Assembly: GCA_001598975.1 (NCBI GenBank)
Contig: BBXU01000570.1
Coordinates: 1 to 61,411, forward strand
DNA length: 61,411 nt
Direction of reading: 5' to 3'
From: Parachlorella kessleri
Taxonomy: Eukaryota; Chlorophyta; Trebouxiophyceae; Chlorellales; Chlorellaceae
A model generated the notes under the pieces. It ran no database searches and was not told the DNA's origin. It was given only the letters and a program-made list of their open reading frames with translations. Positions 1 through 11,400 of the stretch are shown one piece after another. The position numbers and the translations under genes are program-made. Within the stretch, counting starts at the first letter, position 1; each line of letters begins with the position of its first letter.

Positions 1-3000
1 CCCCCCACCCTGCGGCGCCTTGAAGAAGTTGACCACCCGCTCCGCCGTGGCTGCGCTGTAGTGCACGTAGCTGGGCGTCAGCACCACGTCCACCACCGCG
101 TCCGCGCTGCCGTCCTGGGGTGACTGGGTGTAGGTGACCTGGAGGGCGCGGTCGCCCGACCCCTCCTGCCCAGCGCCGTACATCTCCTCTGCACGCCAGT
201 CAGCAGCCAGGCACGGCAGAGGTTGGAAACACAGGGTGGCAGGGGCTCGGCCCGGTCTAGACACGCAAAGACCATCCTAACCCCGGCTGGGTTGCTGCTG
301 GAGGTATCCATCTTCCACCCACCCATACATAACTCCACGCGGCCTGAAAGCTGTAACCCCCCACCATCATGCGCGGCCAGCTGCTGGCGGCGGCCCCAAC
401 CCAGCCTAGGCGCCCAGAAAAGGTCCTTCACAGGGGGCCCTCCTTGCCTGAGAGGTCGGCGGCGGAGGCGGCGCGGTGCAGCTCCGCGCCCGTGCGTATG
501 AACACCCCCTCCGGCGACTCAACCCCCATGGCCGTCACTGCCAGGTCCACCTGGGTGGTCTGCGGGTACTTGCTGAACGTGGAGGACACGCCCTCCTGCA
601 AGGGGGAGGGGGGGGGGACGAGAGATGCCGTCAAGCTATTGAAGAGGGTGGCTTTTGCAAGGCGTTGTGGATGCTAGCACCGGGTGGCTGGTACACCTGG
701 GAGTGGGTGATTACTTGTCCAGGAGGCGACGTACCCCTTCTACGTGTAGTAGGAACACCGTCCTCCATAAGAAGGAAGGTGGAAGCCACAAGAAGGGAAG
801 CTAGGGCTTCACACAGCATGCAGGCCGTAGTGAGAGTCCTAAAGATGGACGGGCCCTTGCCCGGGAGGAAAACAAGTGGAGGAAAACATCATAGACAGAC
901 CGTGCAGTGCAAAACTCGATCCTTGTTCAAATCGCAAGCATGCTGCAATGCACTCCCCTCCCTGCCAGTCTCGCTGCGAGTCATTTGCGGTACAAACCAG
1001 GACTCCCACACTCCATCCCGACTTGCACAGTGCCCACAGGCGGGACACACGTGCGCTTTTCGCTCACCAGCCCTCCTCTCAGGATGCGGGTGCAGTCGGC
1101 GGCCACGAGGATGGCTGATGCTGACCCGACCTTAGCGCTCACGCGGGTCAGCAGGGTGTAGGGCGTCTCTGTGCCTGCACAGGACGGCAGCCAGCAAACT
1201 AGCTGGGCTGGGGCATTCATACACCTTAGACACACCCTTGCAGGTCTCGCCAACTCTGCCGCCAACCAACAGGCGGCTGCCTTGGTTCCTGGGTTTGCGA
1301 GGCGCTGCCCCATGCCAACCCACAAACACAACACATCACAGCTTCCCCCCAGGCATACAGCAGCATACACCGACTCCCGTTGGCGCCCCTGGTACCACCG
1401 CACACAGGCCGGCGTAACAGCATCATTGGGAGGAATGTCGTTTTTTCCAAGCATGACAATCAGCGCCCCTCCACCGCACCCAGCTTGCAGCCCCTCCGCC
1501 TGCTCGCTGACCAGCTCTAGCAGCACTCCCAGCGGCACAGCCAACCAGAAGAAACCCACCACCAGACAACCCACCCAGCTTGAGCCCTTCCTCCTGCTCG
1601 CTGACCAGCTCCAGCAGGCGCGCGTACTCCTCGGGGGCCAGGTCACCCCTCAGAACACCCCCTGGAGAGCACAAGGCAGTCGCTATTTTCACTTCGGGTA
1701 CATGGAGAGCAACCCCAGCAAGCAACTCCTTGAGGGCTCACGTCACCCCTCAGAACACCGCCTGCAATCAGGGTGCGAGCAGATGTGCATGAAACTGCAA
1801 GCTTGCCTGGGAAGCAAGGGTGCAGCCTCCGACATCAGCCCTTTCTGGGCGGTTGGGATACAACATGCAGTGAAGTGGCAAGTGATGATCCTGCAACGGA
1901 TCCATCAGGCCATATTACAAGGTTTCCACCACCATGATCACAGCCAGCAGCGTGGCACCCCTAGCAAGTTGCGGTACCTTCAGCGGCAGATGCGGCGGTC
2001 CCCGCGGCTGCCCCTCCCGCCTGCTCCCCTCCTCCCGCCCCGGTCAGCCAGCCAAACCAGGTGCCCTTGCCCGCATCCTGCTTCTTGGCGGCGGTGCCGG
2101 CCTTGGCTGCCGCCCGGGCCTCGCGCCGCTTCTCCCGCTGGACCTGCAGCCAGCGAGCAAATAGCAAGGGTCCCAACCTTCCTTGACAACAAGACACAAA
2201 CTGTTTGTATACAAACATCTTCACGCCTGTCCTGGCAGGTTCCAGGCCCACTGCCACTTCTCCCGTTGCCCCTGCAGCCAGCAAACATCTGGTGAGAGGA
2301 GCACGTCACAGGCAAGAATGGGTGGTAGAAATCACCTCATCAGGCCCAACGGTGGCAGGGGACCGGGGGCGGTTGCAACACATGGCACATACCCTGAAGG
2401 CTTCGCCATGCGACAGCTAATGCCCACGATGTAGCCCTATCTGGAGGCCAAGCTACTGGCCCTTGTTCGTAGCCTCGCAAAGCTGTCCATGCCCGGGCGC
2501 CTCTCGATCCAGAAAACCCTGGTTACCCACGGACCCCACCCGCCCCGCCCCCACCTCTGCGTGCGCTAGGCGCCTGAACATGAGGATGGTGTTCTCCGGC
2601 AGGCCCTTGTCCATGGCCGCCACCCGGTTGGCCAGGTCGTGGCGGGAGAAGGCGGCGTTGAGCTGGGCCCGCAGCAGCTGGGCGTACAGCGGCACGTACG
2701 CTTTGCGGGCCCGCGCAAACTGCAGGTTACAAAATAAATGGCTTGGTAACCCCCTTAGACTGCAGCTTGCAAGGACAGTGCAGGCCCTCAGCCAGACTAC
2801 GAGGGAAACACAACCAAGCGAAGGCTGCAACAGGGCGGGCAGACGCTTGCTGCTACAGTAAGTGAACGCAATGCAGGGTGCACAGAGCATCCTCACAGCA
2901 TCTGGCCAGAGGCGTGCCCAGACGATCCCCTCGAAAGGTAATGACGTACCAGGGCCGGTTGAACCCTGTTGACATGACACTGCAAACTCGGTGCACAGTG

Positions 3001-6000
3001 CAGATTTCAGTTTGTGTGCAGGGCAGCAGACTTCAGCGCCCCCAAGCGCGAGGCCCTAGGGGGGTACGCAAACCCCTGCCAGTCAGCTACGATCGTGGCC
3101 AGCCAGCCCAAGCAAGCAGGCTTAGCCCGCTGTCTGGGGCTTTGCTCAGCCGCCATGGGCATAACCAAGGGCTTAGGGCGCTGGCTCCCCTTTGAGCACC
3201 TCGCCAGGAGGCACGTAAGCCTGCTGCTATGCATCCACCCCACCCCACCCCACCCCACCCCGAACCCGCCCCTCCCTCCCCGCAGCCAGCCCAGGAAGTG
3301 CATGTGCTGCCGCCCCTGGCGCAGCCTCAGTCGCAGCCAGTCGCCCTGCCCTCGCCCCTCTCACCTCCACCGCCTGGCCCCAGGTCAGCTTGCGGGACAG
3401 CAGCTGCGCCCGTACCGCCAGGTAGGCGTACCGCCACCAGCTCCGGCACGACTCGCCCGCTGCGGGGCGCATCCGCGGCCTGCAGCAGGACGGATGTAAG
3501 TACAAATCAATATGGGCACCCACATCACCCACACAGTCAAGGGGCGGCCCTGCTGGCGGTGACCGACTCGCCGGCTGCTGATGCCTCAGCCGGGGCTGTA
3601 TAACGTGCTGTGCTTCCCTCCGTACACCTGCCAGCACATCAAACAGCCAGGGCACCAGGGACCTGCGCTACCCAGGGGCAGATCTGCGCAGCCCTCCTGT
3701 GCCTCCTGTCCCCTGCAGTTGAGCAGCGGCAAGAAGCATACTCGACCGTCACAAGCACACCCCCTACCCCCACAGCTGATGTACAGGTGGCTGATGTCTT
3801 CCTTTGAAGAAGGATGTTGTGTCACACACTTTGGCGACCAGGCGGGCGGAGGCAGGTCAGCACCCCAACCGACCGACTGACTGACCGACCGACCGACCGA
3901 CCGACCGACCGACCGACTCACTGACTGACTGACTGACTGACTGACTGACTGACTGACTGACTGACTGACTGACTGACTCACTGACTAGCTGGCTGGCTCA
4001 CTGACTAACCTGAAGGCATTGTAGGGCAGGCGCGATGTGAAGGATGACACCTCCGACAGCAGCAGCTGATAGCTCTGGTACTGCGGCTCTGCACACAGCA
4101 AGCAGTGCAGACACGGCTTTGAGCATGCAATTATCCTCAGACGGCAATGCTCGTAACACTTCTTGCGCAGGTGCGGGCTAAAGACCGGACAATGCCAACA
4201 TGCAAGCCACTGGGCGACCAACAGGTGACCAAATTCAGCACACAGTCATGCCAAGCAACTGACCATGGCACACATACCAAAAGCAGCAGCCTGCAGCAAG
4301 TAGAGAAGCCGGACCAGCTGGTAATGCCCCTCTTGCTTGCCAGGCACAAATCAGTTGGTGAGTCAACTCACGTGACAGGCGCAGCGCGACCACGTCCAAT
4401 TCAAAGCTCATCTCCAGCACGGGTTCCCCGTTGCCACGCTGAGCTGCGCTGCCGCGGCGGGTGTACAGCGCCCGCCCATCCACAGGCTGAATGCAAGAGA
4501 ACGGGGGTTTGAATAAACGTTTGTATATATGAGCCAAAAACTTGCACTCAAATGAAAGGGACTCGACAACGCTGGTACGATGGAAGGTCTCCTTGCAGCC
4601 GACTCTCTCACGAGGCAGTGAAGTGCACAGCATGGCCAAGCCCACCTGCAGCACAAACTCGCGCCCCTTGGCCGTCCCCTCCAGCTGTTGTTGTTGCTGC
4701 TGTTGCTGCCGCTGCCCCGCCGCTGCCACCCCCGGCAAGAACCAGGTGTCCCACTGCTGTGGCGCCAGCGCCCGCCAGGCCTGGCCGGGATCCCAGAACT
4801 GGGTGCTGGTGTCAAAGTAGATGCTCAGCCGCCGCAGCTGGGCCGCCTGCACACACACACAGGAGGACAAGGTTAGGCACAGAAGGCGTGGTTGTTGGGC
4901 AGGGTGGTGTGCTGTGGCGTAGAAGCATAGGGACCTAGTAGAGGGGGCCACAGGTGGGCCTGCTCACGTGTTGGACCCGGGCACTGGTGTGTGTGGGGGA
5001 GCGCTACTCGGCACAAACACTTGCTGTTGTACTGTAGCCGTCATGGACGCCCTGTCTCGCCCCAGCCGCGCAGGATGTCCAGGGAAGGGTGCCGAACCTG
5101 TACCACCTTGGCTCACCTACCCCGCACATCTGAGGGACCCCCAGCAACCCGGTATATTTCATCCCTCCCCGCGCCGCCCACCCACCCACTCACAAGAACT
5201 GGCTCACCCACCCACCCACGAGAACTGACTCATGACAAATGATCAGACAGGCGTCAGGGGAAGCAAGCGGCAACTGGCCTTGCGCAGGATGTCCAGGGGG
5301 TTGTTGGTCACAAACGCCTCCTTCCCCATCTCGTCCACGGTGTAGGCGCCCAGCCGCTCCAGGGTGACCCCGCAGGCAAAGGGCTGGCCCGGGTTGGAGA
5401 TGTCGTCCTCGTAGCGCACATGCACGTTGGTGATACTCAGCTGCAGGTTGCCTGCGGGGAGGGGAGGGGAGGGTATGACTAATAGTGACACAGCCTGCGC
5501 CTTGGTGATGCTGAGCTGCAGGTTGCCTGTGGGGAGGGGTGGGGAGGGGGTTCATGACTACTAGTGACACAGCGTGCGCCTTGGTGATGCTCAGCTGCAG
5601 GTTGCCTGTGGGGAGGGGTGGGGAGGGGAGTTCATGACTACTAGTGACACAGCATGCAGAAATGAGGGTTGGCACAGGCTTGTGGCCATGGCATGCTTCA
5701 CATCAGTGGCTGGGAGAGCAGGAGCATCCCAAAGCCTGTAATGCACTGGGTTGAAAGAGGCAGGACGGATCAAAGCCAGGCAACCCGTGCATGGTGTGCT
5801 GGAGAGTCTCCTTGCCCAGCAGGCGGCCGGGCCGGTCCAAACCTGTCCAATATCACACACAGGCCTGCCACCCACCAATGACGGTGTCGATGACCGCCTT
5901 GAGCATGCCCGGGCCGCCGCCCCCGCTCTCCTTGGCCACGTTCCCATCTGCCCCCTCCTTCTGTCGGTCTCTCTGCTGCTGCAAGTGCTCCAGCTCCTGA

Positions 6001-7655
6001 AACAGCGTGCACAGCATACAAGTCAGGCTCCCCTACATTGCCTCGAACAAGAACACCATAGCCACCTGTCATATACAGGAGGCCTTGGGCGCACCTCCTG
6101 CGGCTACGCCTCCCTGCTGAGCGGGCAAAAGAGATAGCGGACAAAGCAAGGAGGCACACACACGTGCCACTGCCCTGGTCCTGGGGACAAAACTGGGGTT
6201 TACTGCATCCTCAGCCATGTACTACCTCAAGAGCCACACCTCACCTCCCCACGCCATGAGGGCGTTCCCAACGCGCTGGCACTGTAGGAACAGACGAGCT
6301 GTGAGCTGCACGCCCTATGCAGTACATTGTGCCGGCTCCTACATGCATTTAGGCCCATCTAACACCCCCCTCAAGGCCCTGGAGTTTCAACTCCAAGGCG
6401 GGCACCAGTCACAACGGGACAACGCATTGCATCAACTAATTTTCAGGACCACACCCTACTCAGCCTTGAGCTCCAATGTATGGCCACTTGTCTGCTACTG
6501 CACCTGCAAGTTCTCACCAAAAGGGAAATATACATATTTTGACAATTCTTCGGTATTCTAAATCACGCACCTCCACCCACTTGGCCTCCTGCTTCTCCAC
6601 GCGCTGCTTCTTCGCCTGCTGGAAGGCGGCCTCCACCTCAGCCTGGGAACAACAACAACAGCAGGCAGGAAACACAAGCAAGGGCCATCAAGGTCCAGAT
6701 GGGGGACTTCCAGCATCTACCGAGGAACAAAGCTGCACTTGCCAAAGCCAGACCCCTAAATCATCACTTTCCCACCTAGGGACTGCTAAGGCAGGTACAG
6801 CCCGCTGCCAAGTTATAGGTATTGACACTCTGTTGCACCCGTGGTCCCCAGGCGCTAACAATACTTTCCAACGTCGCACAAGGCCCTCCCTCCCTCGGCT
6901 GCTGCTACTCACCGGGGAGACCACCCCCTTGCCCCGCTGGGTGTCTGGGCGGGGCCCAGCCAGCACATACAGCCGGTCCATCTTCACCTCCACGGGCACC
7001 CGGCCCAGGCCACTCCATGGCACCTGGGCAGACAAAATCGTAGTGGAACAGGGCGGCGTGGGATGGTGGCCAACAACAAGCCAACACGCGCTTGTTGTGG
7101 GGTGCTGCGGGGCGGCCAGAGGGCTTTATTGCTGGGAAGGGGGGCACAGTGCATACAGTACGCCAGCCAGCGCAACCTTGTAGGCCAGAGGCACGGGGGC
7201 AAGGGCAGGACTTCACCACGGGTCTCTGTTTGCCATGTCGTAGTCACGAGGGTCAGTGTCACCGCACTGGTGTGTGCACAGCACAACACCGCTCCACGGC
7301 AGTTAAAAGCCCTTGAACAGCCACCAGCTTCAGGAGGCCACAGTTGGCTATTGACCTTGGTGCCGCTAACATAGCTGAGACTCCGTCCAACGCGGGTGCG
7401 GCGAACATAGAAGGGGTGATGCATGTCACTCACGCCTACGTACTGCTGCCCACCTTGAGAGTCAGGCTGCCCAGCAGCCCTCCCTTGACAACCACAGGCA
7501 GGTCCAGGTCATCGAGAGCATCGGGTTTGAGCTGCAGGTTGGTGAGCTCCACATCGCCTCGGAATACCGAGATCCGCAGGGAAGCCGAGTCGATGCCTTC
7601 CAGGTACGTCCCCAGGTACTTGTTCAGGTAGTAGGCAACTTGGGACTCAAACATG
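1..7655 (-). CDS. VPS13: VPS13-family bridge-like lipid transfer protein, N-terminal part (runs off left edge)
   Basis: VPS13 proteins are long hydrophobic-groove proteins that move bulk lipids between membranes at organelle contact sites. The start is set by an ATG at 7655-7653 giving MFESQVAYYLNKYLGTYLEG, the classic chorein N-terminus, followed by GDVELTNLQLKPDALDDLDL and KGGLLGSLTLK (exon 7655-7454). Later exons, each read as VPS13-like: 7024-6914 (VPWSGLGRVPVEVKMDRLYVL), about 6642-6572 and 5999-5879 (charged, coiled), 5453-5279 (LSITNVHVRYEDD; TNNPLDILRK), 4847-4650 (LRRLSIYFDTST, then a Q8 run), 4487-4372, 4090-4011, about 3477-3368 (WWRYAYLAVRAQLL), 2720-2555, about 2150-1965, 1664-1540 (LAPEEYARLLELVSEQEEG), 1165-1070, 600-455 and 185-1. 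The intron after 5279 appears to use a GC donor. Several junctions carry local duplications, listed separately. The C-terminal VAB/PH parts lie outside the window. Family call is firm; some small exons between 4011 and 3480 are unresolved. Confidence 0.9.
1481..1618 (-). repeat. Two-copy direct repeat (about 43 bp, spacing 95) spanning a VPS13 exon end
   Basis: 1481-1523 and 1576-1618 are near-identical. On the minus strand both encode a version of LLELVSEQ(E/A)EG; the copy nearer the gene start (1576-1618) fits the VPS13 reading frame. Confidence 0.8.
1642..1763 (-). repeat. Two-copy direct repeat (about 22 bp, spacing 100) at a VPS13 splice acceptor
   Basis: 1642-1663 and 1742-1763 share TCACCCCTCAGAACACC. 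On the minus strand the upstream copy is followed by a GTGAGC donor-like site. The downstream copy is preceded by an acceptor and reads into LAPEEYARLLELV. Confidence 0.75.
2128..2285 (-). repeat. Two-copy direct repeat (about 33 bp, spacing about 124) at a VPS13 splice acceptor
   Basis: 2128-2160 and 2253-2285 both carry, on the minus strand, GCTGGCTGCAG acceptor sequence followed by an exon start encoding QREK. Only the 2128 copy continues as a long charged exon (QREKRREARAAAKAG). Confidence 0.7.
3868..4008. repeat. Tetranucleotide microsatellite (GACC)n/(GACT)n in a VPS13 intron
   Basis: About 140 bp of uninterrupted 4-bp units: a GACC block then a GACT block, with TCAC interruptions. On the gene strand it begins only a few bases after the GTTAGT donor of the exon ending at 4011. 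Confidence 0.97.
4684..4715 (-). repeat. CAG/CAA run encoding a Q8 tract in VPS13
   Basis: The plus strand shows repeated TTG/CTG triplets. On the gene strand they encode RQQQQQQQQLEG within the exon 4847-4650, after the LSIYFDTST segment, so this is a coding length-variable tract. Confidence 0.85.
5420..5655 (-). repeat. Tandem triplication of a VPS13 splice acceptor plus exon head
   Basis: CTGCAGGTTGCCTG occurs at 5441, 5516 and 5595 (spacing 75 and 79). On the gene strand each copy gives a C-rich tract, CAG, then an exon start reading NLQLSIT. Only the 5441 copy continues into NVHVRYEDD; the other two diverge to K-A-(H/Q)-A-V-S and then a shared GTGTCACTA-type stretch. Confidence 0.9.
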
Positions 7656-8437
7656 GCGTCCAATCAGTTGCGTCCAAACGAGGTAGAGACTTGGACGGGT
7701 TCAGGAGAGGGAGCTGGCATGTCCTTGATCATCATCCGACACTGCGATCCGTGCCACTCTCCCAACCTTAAACTATCAGATGTTGTTTAAGAAAGATATT
7801 ACGACCAAGAGCACGTTTAATGGGCGTCCAGTGCACTAGTCCAATATGGCAACTCCTATGTTTGCCGTTCTAGCTTGCTTCAGGGTATTCCAATGGGCCA
7901 TATCAAGGGATCGAAACTGTCGAGGGTGGCTCATGGCAATTGTGCATGGCAGAATGGGCTGACCGAAGTCGACTAATCATGACTAACCTATCCCTTAACT
8001 GGGTCTGCACTGCCTGCTGGACTTGCGGAACTCCCTTGTTTATGTCTCCAATATCCAAACCGTTGCCAACTGGTACGACTACCTATATTATCCTGAAGCT
8101 TGGAGGTTCCAAGCCAGCCCCCCCACTTGAGGTGGTGCATGTCACAGGAAGGGGTCAGACAGCAGTTGGCTATTTATGCTTTCCAGAATTTTTTATTTGT
8201 TATACTTCACTGCAAGACCTGCAGGCGACGCAGACACAGGGCAAGCATGCGCCTCGCTTACTGGGAAAGCAAGCCTAGCCCACAGAGAATGTTCACCCTC
8301 TACGAACACAGTACCGTTCAAGGGTATCAGAGCAATGACCTGCATACAGTTGCTGTCTGACTTGTGCTGTCTGACTTGAAGCAAAGCAATACACAGAATG
8401 CACCCTGGCCTTGAAGAGCACAATAAATGCTGACTAG
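7656..8437. other. Spacer between TFIIIC gene 3' end and VPS13 5' end
   Basis: Both neighbours are on the minus strand, so this 780 bp holds the TFIIIC 3' UTR and the VPS13 promoter and 5' UTR. It is more AT-rich than the flanks, with several TATTTA/TATATTA-like stretches around 8085-8200. I see no coding frame with family resemblance. Confidence 0.6.
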
Positions 8438-11400
8438 CTAGAGCGTGAGGTGTCTTCTGAGTACCTGACGCGCAAGCTCATCGGCCCCCGAAGAACGGTA
8501 TATAAGGCTCAGGTTGTAGGCAGCTTCACACCGCAAGTCGTGCTTGCATTGCTCAGCGTGCGTCTCAGCAGGCTGGGGCCCTTCCTCAGCAGGCAGAGCA
8601 GCAACTGGGCGAGCTCTTGCCGCCGCCGACCCTGTCGCGCCTGCTACGCCCGTCGGGGCTCCAGCTGCTGCTACCTTGACCTGTGCATCTATTGGGCTGG
8701 CAGTCATGGCAGCCCCTGGTTGAGGAGCCTTAGCGGAAGCTGTTGGTGCGGCGTCCAGGGCTCGCTCGTAGAAGGGCACCGCTATGTGGAGCAAGTTAAG
8801 GTGGTGCGCTGCACGGGCAATGTTGTACGCCGCCTCCTGCACCCCAAGGCATAGTTACCAGACTCTCCCCTGGTACACACCCAGCGTGCTACTTAACGAA
8901 GCTGTGGGGGCCCTGTGCGACAGCTCACCATCATATCCATTTGCTGCATGTCCACCTAATCGTTAGACTTGTTTTTACCCCTCATGTGGTCAGCCCTGCC
9001 CTTAGACATGGAGCCCCATAGCCCCGGTGGTAGCCCCACACCGCCCTCATCTATGCAAATGCCAGCATAACCAGCACCTTGCCCTCATGCGAGCATCGAG
9101 CCGCTTGAAACGTCCCTTGCCTCGCAGCCTCCAACGAGCTTGCCTGAGGGTTCCTGCGGTGCTTGGAGTACTCTTGCAGGAAGGCAAACGCCTGCAGCAC
9201 CGCGCGGTGCCTGTCGGGCACCCTGCGTGTGGTCGCCTGGTTGACCAGGGCCGCCGCGATGCACAGCAGCACCAGCGGCTCCTCCGGCTTCACCCTGCAC
9301 AGGGTTGTTCAGTGTAGGGGTCAGTCAGAAGGCACTTACTACCCGAGTCACAAAGCTGAGCGAAACATCACCAGGGGTTTCTCCAGCACACCTGCACAAG
9401 GCATGCCCAACGGGGAGCAAACAAAAAGGGGCCAGGGGAGCACGACGAAAGAAGCGCATGTGTGCAGCAGGTTTGGACATTCCTCAGGCTTGTGTTGGAG
9501 ACTGGTGGAGGGACTAGTTGTGCACGTAACAATGGAGTCCGAGCCCACAGCGAGCACCCGGTGCCAGAGGCACCTCGCGTAACACTGCTGCTGCCCAACA
9601 AGCAAGGCGTGCCATGTTGCATGAACTGACTGCTGCTGCCGATGTCCCTGTCAGTCATTCAGACAGGGCAAGGCAGATAATAACGAGTGCCACGACCGTC
9701 ACCTCATGCGCCCCCTGCCCTTACTCCCCCACCTCCACAAACACCTACACAAACACAGCACCCACCTCCAAGCATGGAAGTACTCCCCCAGCGCTTCCCC
9801 ATACTGGCTGTTGAGCATCTGGCAGTGGCCCAGCAGCAGCATGAGCGGCAGCGAGGCGGGGTGTCGCCCCCGCAGCGGCTGCAGGTGCTTCAAGCTCTGC
9901 TTGATGCTGCCCGTCTCCGTAAGGTACCTGAGTGCATCACGCCTTGACACAGCTGGTTTGGGACAAGGGGGTAGTACTCTAGGACTAGTGGGTAGGTGAA
10001 TCATGGAGGGCACATGCGGGTAATGCCCCAAGTAGGGTAAACATAATGGACAAGGGCCGTGGTGCGAGAGGGCAGAAGGCTGCCTGTGAAGCTTTGGTGA
10101 CGGACAAGGGGAGTGACATAACCCTGACACGCAAGTCCGCCTTAAGGTCCCATACCAGGCTTGAGGCATCACAGAAGTAACCTTGCTGCTACCTTTGAAA
10201 AAGCCATGTGCGACTTGCCACCTGGGAGCAAAGGCAGCCCGCAAAGCTTCCCAACTGACAGATCTCTGTCCAAGAGGCGCACCTGGCATACGCGTTCCAG
10301 ACCACTGGGGAGTATGGCCAGCGGGCGCAGGCGGGGCGGAGCGCACGCTGTGCTGCGCTGAAGTCACGCTGTGCCAAGGCAGCCTCGAAGAGTACCAGCC
10401 GCAGCGCATCACGCTTCCAACGGTCAGCCCACCTGCATTGTAGGGGAGTACCCAAACAGCGGTATAATACTTTCCACACTCTCAGCTTTCAACAGAAGGA
10501 CCAGCAGGCCTGGGTGTACGTAGTTATGGATTGATGAGCCCTCCCCCCGGTGCTGTAGACTAGCAGCCGTGTGCCCTGCTGGTCATGGGGTTTGCAGGCA
10601 TAGCCAGTGAGAGGCATGGCACCACCGCCAAGACCGACCTCGGCATTCAGGCAAGCCCCGGCCCACCACGGGCCGAGGGCCGATGCAACGGAACTCCTCC
10701 CTGTAACGGTGCGGCAGGGCTGGGATACCAACCCCCGCACTTCCCTGCCAAGCGCTCCAACCCCACCCCTCTACACTACAGTCTTCATGCAGGTGCCAGC
10801 CATGGTGCAGTACCACCTCTCACAGCGGACCCCCAGCCTGCTTGCCTTCTGCCACACACGTCCAGCGCCGCTTGCATCAGCTCCCGCGCCTCGCTGTGCC
10901 TGCCCTCCTGGACCAGCACCTGCCCCGACTGCAGCAGGGCAGCACAGCCAGCGCCGTGCAGGACCCACAAGGTGATGCACACTGCATACTCCCTGCTGCC
11001 TTTAGCATGCGCCTGCCCCGAATGCGCAGCAGCAGCGATGCCTGCCCACTCCTTTCCCCCAAGCAACTGTCAAGTCCATAGGTCCCAAAGCTAGATTAGG
11101 TGCTCAACCCAGACCCACAACCGTTGATACAACTTGTGACCGTTATTGCATGTAAGGCCAGCCAAGCAGGGCGGCTCAATGTTATGCGTGATAGTCATCG
11201 ACCCTGGCTCAGAGCACTGCTTTGTTTGCCAGCGCCCCGATACCAGGCCATGGTCATGAGCGGACAAGGCTGCAACTGAAGCCCAGGCGCAGCAGCACCA
11301 GAGGCAGAAGGCATGGAGGAGAGGCTGGCAGTGCACGTGCTGCACCCCACTCACTTGCAGGAGCAGCATGAAGGGCCCCTCCTCCCTGAGGAGCTCTCGC

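Noticed and set aside
1171..2295. Long 374-residue plus-strand open frame
   Set aside because: Composition-driven shadow over several VPS13 exons and introns; no family resemblance.
3586..3981. Minus-strand frame with long SVSQ repeats as a repeat protein
   Set aside because: It is a translation of the intronic tetranucleotide repeat, next to a splice donor.
3868..4008. Regular short repeats as a CRISPR-like array
   Set aside because: Pure 4-bp units without spacers, in a eukaryotic intron: a microsatellite.
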